DNA of 64,000 bases from Gordonia sp. KTR9 (GTDB lineage Bacteria; Actinomycetota; Actinomycetes; Mycobacteriales; Mycobacteriaceae): positions 3,782,001 to 3,846,000 of the forward strand of contig NC_018581.1 in assembly GCF_000143885.2 (NCBI RefSeq). The letters run 5' to 3'. The translations under genes were made by a program, and so were the position numbers. The notes below the pieces were generated by a model. The model was given only the letters and a program-made list of their open reading frames with translations, made no database searches and was not told the origin of the DNA. This document shows positions 37,701-45,833 of this stretch, piece by piece. The stretch's first letter is position 1. Every line of letters begins with the position of its first letter.

Positions 37701-37729
37701 GGCTGCGAGAGGAGGCCGTCAGCGAATGA
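34727..37729 (+). CDS. SNF2/RapA-type ATP-dependent helicase (HelZ-like)
   Basis: 1000 residues. N-terminal half is the DUF3670-type accessory region; the ATPase motor starts near residue 520. Motifs: [16 protein letters not shown] (I), [15 protein letters not shown] (Ia), [10 protein letters not shown] (II), [13 protein letters not shown] (III), [19 protein letters not shown] (IV), [43 protein letters not shown] (V-VI). It translocates on duplex DNA, probably remodelling nucleoprotein. The stop overlaps the SWIM gene start as ATGA, so the two proteins are likely partners. Similar to Rv2101. Confidence 0.93.
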   Translation: [1000 protein letters not shown]

Positions 37730-38535
37730 CGGTGCGCAAGAAGGGCACGCAACGCCGGGGCGAACGGGGCACGATCGCGGTCCGCGGTTACGGCCTCACC
37801 TCGTGGTCGCGCGCCTTCGTCGACGTCGTGGAGGGACGCGGAGCCGACGGCGAGTCGGTCGCCGACAGCCGCCGCATCACCAAGGCGCGCAGGTATTTCC
37901 GTGATCGGCATGTGCGCGGTCTGCGGATCGGCGCCGGACAGGTGACGGCCTCGGTCGAGGGCACACAGCTCGAACCGTTCGATGTCATCCTGACCACCCG
38001 CACCGTCGACACCGCCACGCTCGCGACCCTTCTCCGCGAGCGGGCCGCCGTCGACGAACTCATGTTGCTGACACGCGGCGAGCAACCGCCGACGTTGGGC
38101 GAGCTGTTGGTGCCCACCGAGTCCGCCGACGTCGAGACCGACTGCACCTGCCCCGACGAGGCCCCGCGGTGCATCCACGCGCTCGTCACCTGCTACGAGG
38201 TCGCCGCCGAGATCGACCGCACCCCGCTGACCCTGCTCACCGTCATGGGCACCGACCTGCGGGCACTGCTGGCCGAGATCGATTCGCGCCCCGCGGAAGC
38301 ACGGACGTCGGACGACGCCGGATCGTCGGACTCCCTGCGACCCGACGACTACTACGGCACCACGTCGACGCTGCCGGCGCTCCCGTCGCCGTCGCGGATG
38401 AATCCGCTGACCGCGCTCGACGGCGGGGAGTTGCGCGCCGCGTTGCGCGCGACCGGCGTGGCGCCCGCCGACATCGCCGAGACGATCGACGAACTCGGCG
38501 ACCTCTACGACCGCCTCACCGCCGACGATTCGTAG
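37726..38535 (+). CDS. SWIM zinc-finger protein, partner of the SNF2 helicase
   Basis: 269 residues. The SWIM motif CxCx(n)CxH is TDCTCPDEAPRCIHALV (about 143-159). Preceding VTASVEGTQLEPFDVILTT is the usual first strand pair. The C-terminus is Asp-rich and helical. SWIM proteins bind DNA or protein and often accompany SNF2 motors; coupling by ATGA supports a complex. The TAG stop lies inside the 5' arm of a long hairpin. Confidence 0.88.
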   Translation: MTVRKKGTQRRGERGTIAVRGYGLTSWSRAFVDVVEGRGADGESVADSRRITKARRYFRDRHVRGLRIGAGQVTASVEGTQLEPFDVILTTRTVDTATLATLLRERAAVDELMLLTRGEQPPTLGELLVPTESADVETDCTCPDEAPRCIHALVTCYEVAAEIDRTPLTLLTVMGTDLRALLAEIDSRPAEARTSDDAGSSDSLRPDDYYGTTSTLPALPSPSRMNPLTALDGGELRAALRATGVAPADIAETIDELGDLYDRLTADDS

Positions 38536-38571
38536 CGTCAATGCGCGCCATGTGCGCATTGACGCTACGAA
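38529..38571. terminator. 18-bp perfect hairpin between the convergent SWIM and nrdF genes
   Basis: Arms TTCGTAGCGTCAATGCGC (38529-38546) and its exact complement (38554-38571) around a 7-nt loop. It is located 14 bp beyond the nrdF stop and includes the SWIM stop codon, so it can end transcription from both sides. It is unusually long and perfect for this genome. Confidence 0.7.
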
Positions 38572-38584
38572 ATCCCCAGGGGGA

Positions 38585-39610
<1,026 letters not shown>

Positions 39611-39656
39611 TCAATTTGAAGTCTGGAAGTCCTGAAAGGTGGCGCCTCGCAGCGGG

Positions 39657-41849
39657 TCACAACATGCAGCTGACGCAGCCCTCCACCTCGGTCCCCTCGA
39701 GCGCGATCTGACGCAGGCGGATGTAGTAGAGCGTCTTGATCCCCTTGCGCCATGCGTAGATCTGCGCCTTGTTGACGTCACGCGTCGTGGCGGTGTCCTT
39801 GAAGAAGAGCGTCAGGCTGAGACCCTGGTCGACGTGCTGCGTGGCCGCGGCGTAGGTGTCGATGATCTTCTCGTACCCGATCTCGTACGCGTCCTGGTAG
39901 TACTCCAGGTTGTCGTTCGTCATGTACGGCGCCGGGTAGTAGACGCGGCCGATCTTGCCTTCCTTGCGGATCTCGATCTTGGCGGCGACCGGGTGGATCG
40001 AGCTGGTCGAGTGGTTGATGTAGCTGATCGAGCCGGTCGGCGGGACTGCCTGGAGGTTCTGATTGTAGATACCGTCGCGCTGGACGGCGGCCTTCAGCTC
40101 ACGCCAGTCGTCCTGCGTGGGAATGTGGATTCCGGCCTGGCCGAACAGATCCCGCACCTTCTGGGTCTGCGGCTCCCACACCTTCTCGAGGTACTTGTCG
40201 AAGAACTCGCCGCTCGCGTACTTGGACTTCTCGAAGCCGGTGAAAGCCCGCCCTCGCTCCTTGGCGATCCTGTTCGACGCGCGCAGGGCGTGGAACAGCA
40301 CCGTGTAGAAGTAGATGTTCGTGAAGTCGATGCCTTCTTCGCTGCCGTAGAAGACGCGCTCGCGTGCCAGATACCCGTGCAGGTTCATCTGTCCGAGTCC
40401 GATGGCGTGCGAGTTGTTGTTGCCGTGCTCGATCGAGGGCACCGACGTGATCGAGGTCTGGTCGCTGACCGCGGTGAGTCCGCGGATCGCGGTCTCGATG
40501 GTCTGTCCGATGTCGGGCGAATCCATCGTCTTGGCGATGTTCAGCGACCCCAGGTTGCACGAGATGTCTTTGCCTACTTCGGCATACGACAGATCGTCGT
40601 TGAAGGTCGACGGCGTCGACACCTGCAGGATCTCCGAGCACAGATTCGAGTGGGTGATCTTACCGTCGATCGGGTTCGCCCGGTTCACCGTGTCCTCGAA
40701 CATGATGTACGGGTAACCCGACTCGAACTGCAGCTCGGCGAGGGTCTGGAAGAACTCGCGGGCCTTGATCTTGGTCTTACGGATGCGGCGATCCTCGACC
40801 ATCTCGTGGTACTTGTCCGTCACGTTGATGTCGGCGAAGGGAACGCCGTAGACACGTTCGACGTCGTACGGACTGAACAGGTACATGTCGTCGTTGGCCT
40901 TGGCCAGCTCGAACGTGATGTCCGGGATCACCACACCGAGCGAGAGCGTCTTGATGCGGATCTTCTCGTCCGCGTTCTCACGCTTGGTGTCGAGGAAGCG
41001 GTAGATGTCGGGGTGGTGCGCATGCAGGTACACCGCGCCCGCACCCTGCCGGGCGCCGAGCTGGTTGGCGTAGGAGAAGGAGTCCTCGAGCAGCTTCATG
41101 ATCGGGATGACACCCGAACTCTGGTTCTCGATCTTCTTGATCGGCGCACCATGCTCACGGATGTTGCTGAGCAGCAACGCAACTCCGCCGCCCCGCTTGG
41201 ACAGCTGCAGCGCGGAGTTGATCGACCGGCCGATCGACTCCATGTTGTCCTCGATACGCAGCAGGAAGCACGAGACCGGCTCACCACGCTGCTTCTTGCC
41301 CGAGTTGAGGAAGGTCGGCGTGGCCGGCTGGAAGCGCCCTTCGATGATCTCGTCGACGAGATTCCGGGCGAGGGTCGTGTCGCCGTCGGCCAGGGTCAGT
41401 GCCACCATGCACACGCGATCCTCGAACCGCTCGAGGTACCGCTTTCCGTCGAAGGTCTTGAGGGTGTAGCTCGTGTAGTACTTGAACGCGCCGAGGAAGG
41501 TCGGGAACCGGAACTTCTTGCCGTAGGCGTAGTCGAAGAGCTCGTTCACGAACGCGCGGTCGTACTTCGCGAGGACCTCGGGCTCGTAGTAGTTCTCCTC
41601 GATGAGGTAGTCGAGCTTCTCGTCGCGGTCGTGGAAGAAGACCGTGTTCTGGTTGACGTGCTGCAGGAAGTACTGGTTCGCGGCCTCGCGATCCTTGTCG
41701 AACTGGATCTTGCCGTCGGCGTCGTACAGGTTGAGCATCGCGTTGAGCGCGTGGTAGTCAAGCTCTCCGGGATCATGCCCCGCAGGTCCGGGGTGCACGC
41801 CCGACTTGCTGGCTGAAGTGGTGTCCGAGACTGCGGCGGTGGGCGACAC
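39657..41849 (-). CDS. nrdE: class Ib ribonucleotide reductase large subunit
   Basis: 730 residues from GTG 41849. R1E: finger-loop region and cysteines around [58 protein letters not shown], and the radical-transfer Tyr pair near the end (TLYYIRLRQ). The C-terminal GCVSCML carries the redox-active Cys pair re-reduced by NrdH. Reduces NDPs to dNDPs. Long reading frames on the opposite strand are shadows. Confidence 0.96.
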   Translation of the reverse strand: MSPTAAVSDTTSASKSGVHPGPAGHDPGELDYHALNAMLNLYDADGKIQFDKDREAANQYFLQHVNQNTVFFHDRDEKLDYLIEENYYEPEVLAKYDRAFVNELFDYAYGKKFRFPTFLGAFKYYTSYTLKTFDGKRYLERFEDRVCMVALTLADGDTTLARNLVDEIIEGRFQPATPTFLNSGKKQRGEPVSCFLLRIEDNMESIGRSINSALQLSKRGGGVALLLSNIREHGAPIKKIENQSSGVIPIMKLLEDSFSYANQLGARQGAGAVYLHAHHPDIYRFLDTKRENADEKIRIKTLSLGVVIPDITFELAKANDDMYLFSPYDVERVYGVPFADINVTDKYHEMVEDRRIRKTKIKAREFFQTLAELQFESGYPYIMFEDTVNRANPIDGKITHSNLCSEILQVSTPSTFNDDLSYAEVGKDISCNLGSLNIAKTMDSPDIGQTIETAIRGLTAVSDQTSITSVPSIEHGNNNSHAIGLGQMNLHGYLARERVFYGSEEGIDFTNIYFYTVLFHALRASNRIAKERGRAFTGFEKSKYASGEFFDKYLEKVWEPQTQKVRDLFGQAGIHIPTQDDWRELKAAVQRDGIYNQNLQAVPPTGSISYINHSTSSIHPVAAKIEIRKEGKIGRVYYPAPYMTNDNLEYYQDAYEIGYEKIIDTYAAATQHVDQGLSLTLFFKDTATTRDVNKAQIYAWRKGIKTLYYIRLRQIALEGTEVEGCVSCML

Positions 41850-41934
41850 GACAGATGACTCCTGCGGGTAGTGGGCCGGTGAAGGCAGAGTAGCGATGGT
41901 GTACGACAGGCCTGGGAACGCGCGGAGCGCCAGG

Positions 41935-42402
41935 TCAGGCGGGCGAGGCGCTCAGCGACACATCGGCCGCGAACGCCGGACTCAGGGCGAACTCGGCGAG
42001 CCCCGCGCGCACGCGGTCGACGTCGTCGGTGGTGCCCATCAGTTCGAATCGGTACAGGTAGGGCACCCCGCACTTTCGTGCGATGACGTCGCCGGCGTAG
42101 CAGAACTCCTCACCGAAGTTCGTGTTGCCCGCCGCGATCACCCCCCTGATCGAGGATCGATTGTGTTCGTCGTTGAGGAAGCGGATGACCTGCTTGGGGA
42201 CGTAGCCGCCGGGTTGCCCCGTCGCCTTGCCCCCGCCGTAGGTCGGACAGACCAGGACGTACGGCTCGTCGACACGGAAAACACCGGTCCGATCGAGGAG
42301 CGGGATGCGCTCGGCGCGCATGTCCAGCTTCTGGACGAACCGGTGGGTGTTCTCCGATACGGAGGAGAAGTACACGATCAACGGCGATGTCGCTGCCGCC
42401 AT
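41935..42402 (-). CDS. nrdI: NrdI flavodoxin
   Basis: 155 residues from ATG 42402 with GGAGGA upstream. Flavodoxin-like fold: [19 protein letters not shown] (phosphate loop), [63 protein letters not shown]. It supplies the oxidant for assembling the manganese cofactor of NrdF. Lies between nrdH and nrdE. Confidence 0.95.
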   Translation of the reverse strand: MAAATSPLIVYFSSVSENTHRFVQKLDMRAERIPLLDRTGVFRVDEPYVLVCPTYGGGKATGQPGGYVPKQVIRFLNDEHNRSSIRGVIAAGNTNFGEEFCYAGDVIARKCGVPYLYRFELMGTTDDVDRVRAGLAEFALSPAFAADVSLSASPA

Positions 42403-42570
42403 GTCTCCTCCAACCTGGTCGTTCTCGGGATCTCGCCCGCCGGAGATCATCTCCGGCCGGGCACTGTCGGTATCAACGCCGTGACCGGCGTGACCATTTC
42501 CTCGATGACTTCTCGATGCGGCGCGATCCGGCTTCCCCGTCGGATCGCCTCTGCACCGCCAGTCGGGCGG

Positions 42571-42597
42571 CCGTCGTCACCGTCATGGTGACGACGG
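42571..42597 (-). terminator. intra-operon hairpin just after nrdH
   Basis: Perfect 11-bp arms (CCGTCGTCACC / GGTGACGACGG) with a 5-nt loop, beginning 1 nt after the nrdH stop and 169 bp before nrdI. No T-run. It may act as a partial terminator or stabilise the 3' end of an nrdH-only mRNA. Confidence 0.5.
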
Positions 42598-42598
42598 A

Positions 42599-42832
42599 TC
42601 AGGCAGCGGCAGTGGCGAGCGCCTTGATGCGGTCGGGGCGGAAGCCCGACCAGTGCGCGTCGCCGGCGACCACGACGGGCGCCTGCAGGTAACCGAGTGC
42701 CATGACGTAGTCACGCGCTTCGGCATCCTCACTGATGTCGACGATCTCGTAGGACAGACCCTGCTTGTCGAGGGCCTTGTAGGTGGCATTGCACTGGACG
42801 CAGGCCGGCTTCGTGTAGACGGTGATTGACAT
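42599..42832 (-). CDS. nrdH: NrdH glutaredoxin-like redoxin
   Basis: 77 residues. Redox motif CVQC in ITVYTKPACVQCNATYKALD; later LGYLQAPVVVAGDAHWSGFRPDRIKAL is the thioredoxin-type cis-Pro and C-terminal WSGFRPD signature of NrdH. It reduces NrdE. First gene of the nrdHIEF cluster, with a 140-nt leader. Ribosome-binding site GAGGAGCACC upstream of ATG 42832. Confidence 0.95.
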   Translation of the reverse strand: MSITVYTKPACVQCNATYKALDKQGLSYEIVDISEDAEARDYVMALGYLQAPVVVAGDAHWSGFRPDRIKALATAAA

Positions 42833-42889
42833 TCGGAGGTGCTCCTCGGGTCGTAGGAATCGCCAGTGACGTGCGGTTTTCCAGCGTGA

Positions 42890-42913
42890 AGATGGTGATC
42901 TGGATCACCATCT
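42890..42913. promoter_or_regulatory. 24-bp palindrome in the nrdH leader
   Basis: AGATGGTGATC (42890-42900) and GATCACCATCT (42903-42913) are perfect 11-bp arms around TG. It lies between the NrdR-like boxes and the nrdH start. It could be a protein-binding site or an RNA hairpin in the leader. Confidence 0.55.
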
Positions 42914-42971
42914 CGGCAGCTACGTCGAGGAGTCGAACCGCTTCTCGTCTTGTGCCTGACTGGTAACGCAA

Positions 42972-43019
42972 ACACTACACCTAGTGGCTGACATTTCTGG
43001 TCACCACAAGGGGTTGTGA
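42972..43019. promoter_or_regulatory. pair of NrdR-like boxes upstream of nrdHIEF
   Basis: Box 1 ACACTACACCTAGTGG (42972-42987) and box 2 CCACAAGGGGTTGTGA (43004-43019) each follow the NrdR pattern (ACAC-A/T-A ... T-A/T-GTGT; 12 and 10 of 16 positions by eye). Their start points are 32 bp apart, i.e. three helical turns, the usual spacing for the nucleotide-sensing repressor NrdR. Remaining parts of the 395-bp gap 42833-43227 hold the nrdH leader palindrome and the terminator listed next; I see no gene in it. Confidence 0.65.
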
Positions 43020-43178
43020 ATAACATTGATGGAAGACATGCAGGTCGGAGCGGTGCACGATCACAAATCCGGGCGTGTCCACCGCATGTTCGGCGTGTCG
43101 CTCACAGGTTGTCCCGAGGCGGTCCACAACGTGTCCACCGACCATCCACACCCGAGCCGGTCGCACCCCCGGACACGA

Positions 43179-43213
43179 CGACGCCGCGCCGGGCAGAGCC
43201 GGGCGCGGCGTCG
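43179..43213. terminator. hairpin terminator downstream of the FMN reductase gene
   Basis: 12-bp arms CGACGCCGCGCC / GGCGCGGCGTCG with an 11-nt loop that can pair further (GGG/CCG). It starts 15 bp beyond the 43228 stop and ends that transcript before the nrd promoter region. Confidence 0.65.
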
Positions 43214-43227
43214 GAGTCGGGAGAGGG

Positions 43228-43785
43228 TCAGGCGTTGACCGTGACCTCGTCGACGAGCCGGGAGACCGAGGCGACGATCTTCTCGACGACCGCCGGATCG
43301 CTCAGGCCCCCCTCGGGAAGAGCGGCGACCTGCAGGCCCAGGTCGGCCTCCTCGATCGCACGACCGCCGGCGATGCCGACCGACTTACGGGTGTCCTCCC
43401 GGGTCCACGCGCCGCCGTACTGCCCGAGAGCCGCGCTCAGCACCGCGACGGGCTTGCCGGTCAGCGCACCGGTGCCGTAGGGCCGCGACAGCCAGTCGAT
43501 GGCGTTCTTCAGCGCAGCGGGGATGGTGCCGTTGTACTCCGGGGTGGCGATGAGCACGCCGTCGGCCGAGCCGACCACCTGGCGCAGCTTAGCCACGCCC
43601 GCGTCGAGCTGATCCTCTACATCGACGTCCTCGCTGTAGAACGGCAGCGAGCCCAGGTCGTCGACGACCGTGATGGAGACTCCGGCGGGCGCGTTGTCCG
43701 CGGCCACGTGGGCGAGCTGGCGGTTCACCGACGCTGCGCGCAGGCTTCCGACCAGCGCGACCAATTCGACGACTCGTTCAGACAT
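43228..43785 (-). CDS. NAD(P)H-dependent FMN reductase
   Basis: 185 residues from ATG 43785 (GAGAGGA upstream). NADPH-dependent FMN reductase/flavodoxin-2 fold: VALVGSLRAASVNRQLAHVAAD (phosphate loop), LPFYSEDVD, VGSADGVLIATPEYNGTIPAALKNAIDWLSRP (FMN-binding signature), LTGKPVAVLSAALGQYGG. Probably a quinone or azo-dye type reductase. Divergent from a TetR gene with a palindrome between, so probably under TetR control. Confidence 0.9.
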   Translation of the reverse strand: MSERVVELVALVGSLRAASVNRQLAHVAADNAPAGVSITVVDDLGSLPFYSEDVDVEDQLDAGVAKLRQVVGSADGVLIATPEYNGTIPAALKNAIDWLSRPYGTGALTGKPVAVLSAALGQYGGAWTREDTRKSVGIAGGRAIEEADLGLQVAALPEGGLSDPAVVEKIVASVSRLVDEVTVNA

Positions 43786-43852
43786 GTGATTCCTCTCGAT
43801 GGCACAGGGGTCCACGGGCGTCCGCGGGACCTTGTCTACGACCTGCAGCAAC

Positions 43853-43866
43853 CGGACCAGGGTCCG
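43853..43866. promoter_or_regulatory. probable TetR operator
   Basis: CGGACCAGGGTCCG has perfect 6-bp arms around AG and lies midway between the divergent starts 43785 and 43904. Another TCCGGA follows at about 43874. Confidence 0.5.
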
Positions 43867-43903
43867 ATTCATTCCGGATCTGGTCAAGAGTTACGCTCAT
43901 CAC

Positions 43904-44530
43904 GTGCCGAATGGGCCCGACCACTCACCGCTCCACATCTCGCTCAACCCCTCGGGGACCGAACGTGCCGATGCCGCACGCAACCGGCGCCTGCTGCTGG
44001 CCGCCGCGAAGAACCTGATCGATCACCACGGCGCGGCCGCGGTGACGATGGAGGCGGTCGCGCGCGAGGCGGGTGTGGGCAAGGGCACAGTGTTTCGTCG
44101 CTTCGGCAGCCGGACCGGCCTCATGCTCGCCCTCCTCGACCACAGTGAGTCCGAGATCCAGCAGGCCTACCTGTCCGGCCCCGAGCCGCTGGGCCCCGGC
44201 GCGCCCCCGCTCGACCGCCTGCTCGCCTACGGCCGCGCGCGCCTCAAGCTGACCTCCGACCACCTGGACGTCCTGCTGGAGGCCGGCGCGGGCGCCGAGG
44301 ACTTCATGAGCCACCCGGTGGCCCGGACGTCCACCCAGCACGTGCAGATCTTGTTGCGTCAGTTGGGTTTCGACGACTCACTCGACTTCCTGGCGCTCAC
44401 CGTCCAGGCGCCGATGTCGGCGAGTTCGGTGCGTTACCTGCTCGTCGACGTCGGGCTCGACCTCGACACGATCACCCGCCAGTGGCAAGAGATGGTCACC
44501 GCGCTCGTCACCGGACACCACCGGGACTGA
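43904..44530 (+). CDS. TetR family transcriptional regulator
   Basis: 208 residues from GTG 43904. N-terminal HTH: RNRRLLLAAAKNLIDHHGAAAVTMEAVAREAGVGKGTVFRRFGSRTGLMLALLDH, a standard TetR domain. The C-terminal ligand domain resembles those that control small flavoproteins. Divergent from the FMN reductase gene. The frame is open upstream, so the start is chosen by HTH position. Confidence 0.9.
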   Translation: MPNGPDHSPLHISLNPSGTERADAARNRRLLLAAAKNLIDHHGAAAVTMEAVAREAGVGKGTVFRRFGSRTGLMLALLDHSESEIQQAYLSGPEPLGPGAPPLDRLLAYGRARLKLTSDHLDVLLEAGAGAEDFMSHPVARTSTQHVQILLRQLGFDDSLDFLALTVQAPMSASSVRYLLVDVGLDLDTITRQWQEMVTALVTGHHRD

Positions 44531-44639
44531 CCCGCGGGTTGCGCGCTGTCCACGACATCCGCCCGGTCCGGGCCGTCGCGGCCGGGGTCGGAGACACTCG
44601 TCGCGCGCCGGGACGCCGGGACACCTAGCCTGGGTTCCT

Positions 44640-45797
44640 GTGAAAGCAGTGATCATCGGCGCCGGTATGGGCGGAACCTCGGCGGCCATCGCGTTGCGAC
44701 AGCTCGGGCACGAGGTCGAAGTGTACGAACAGGTCACCGAGAACCGGCCGGTGGGCGCGGCGATCTCGGTGTGGTCCAACGGGGTGAAGTGCCTGAACCA
44801 CCTGGGCCTGGAGGCGGAGACGGCCGCACTCGGCGGCATCGTCGATTCGATGAGCTATGTCGACGCGTTCACCGGAGAGACGATGTGCCGCTTCAGCATG
44901 GCACCACTCATCGACGAGGTCGGCCAGCGACCATATCCGATCGCCCGCGCCGAACTACAGCTCATGCTGATGAACGCCTTCGGTCATGACGAGATCCGAT
45001 TCGGCAAGAAGATGGTCGCCGTCCACGACGGTCCGGAGCGCGCCACCGTCGAGTTCGCCGACGGCACCACCGCCGAAGGTGACGTCGTCATCGCCGCCGA
45101 CGGTGCGAAGTCGCTGGCCCGCGACCATGTGCTCGGCCACACCGTCGAACGCCGCTACGCGGGATATGTCAACTTCAACGGGCTGGTGCCGATCGACGAG
45201 GAGATCGGGCCGGCCACCGAATGGACCACCTACGTGGGTGATTCGCGCCGGGTGTCGGTGATGCCGGTCGCGGGCGACCGTTTCTACTTCTTCTTCGACG
45301 TCACCATGCCGGAAGGGGTCCCGTTCGAGCGCGGTACCGCACGCGACGTGCTCGCCGGGGAGTTCGCGGGTTGGGCGCCCGGGGTCCAGAAGCTGATCGC
45401 CACGCTGGATCCCACGACCACGAACCGGGTGGAGATCCTCGACATCGATCCGTTCCACACCTGGGTCAAAGGACGCATCGCGCTGCTCGGCGACGCCGCC
45501 CACAACACCACCCCGGACATCGGCCAGGGTGGTTGCTCGGCGATGGAGGATGCGATCGCGCTGCAGTTCGCCTTCCGCGACCACGCGGCCGATCCGGACG
45601 CGGCACTCGCGGCCTACGAGGCGTCACGCACCGAGCGGGCCGCCGACCTCGTGCTGCGCGCGCGCAAGCGGTGCGACGTCACGCACGGCAAAGACCCGGA
45701 GGCGACGGCGGCCTGGTACAAGGAACTTCGATCCGAGGACGGCACGAACGTCATCCGCGGCATCGTCGGCAACATCGTCGGCGGTCCGCTCACGTAG
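44640..45797 (+). CDS. FAD-dependent urate hydroxylase (HpxO-like)
   Basis: 385 residues from GTG 44640. PHBH-type flavoprotein monooxygenase: VIIGAGMGGTSAAIALRQLGHEVEVYE (FAD), VVIAADGAKSLARDHV (DG motif), RIALLGDAAHNTTPDIGQGGCSAMEDAIAL (GD motif). GHTVERRYAGYVNFNGLVP and the NTTPDIGQGG segment are close to HpxO urate hydroxylases. It would turn urate into 5-hydroxyisourate; the following purine-catabolism enzymes are not in the window, so the substrate is inferred. Confidence 0.8.
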   Translation: MKAVIIGAGMGGTSAAIALRQLGHEVEVYEQVTENRPVGAAISVWSNGVKCLNHLGLEAETAALGGIVDSMSYVDAFTGETMCRFSMAPLIDEVGQRPYPIARAELQLMLMNAFGHDEIRFGKKMVAVHDGPERATVEFADGTTAEGDVVIAADGAKSLARDHVLGHTVERRYAGYVNFNGLVPIDEEIGPATEWTTYVGDSRRVSVMPVAGDRFYFFFDVTMPEGVPFERGTARDVLAGEFAGWAPGVQKLIATLDPTTTNRVEILDIDPFHTWVKGRIALLGDAAHNTTPDIGQGGCSAMEDAIALQFAFRDHAADPDAALAAYEASRTERAADLVLRARKRCDVTHGKDPEATAAWYKELRSEDGTNVIRGIVGNIVGGPLT

Positions 45798-45803
45798 GGC
45801 CGA

Positions 45804-45833
45804 GCGGGAGGTTGCCCTCGGTCAGCCTCCCGC
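45804..45833. terminator. hairpin between convergent hpxO-like and eccB genes
   Basis: 8-bp arms GCGGGAGG / CCTCCCGC with a 14-nt loop, overlapping the last codons of eccB. Possible bidirectional terminator; no T-run. Confidence 0.4.

Noticed and set aside
39639..41816. Long open frame on the plus strand opposite nrdE
   Set aside because: Shadow caused by third-position GC bias; Leu/Val/Asp/Arg-rich, no motifs, while nrdE on the other strand is certain.
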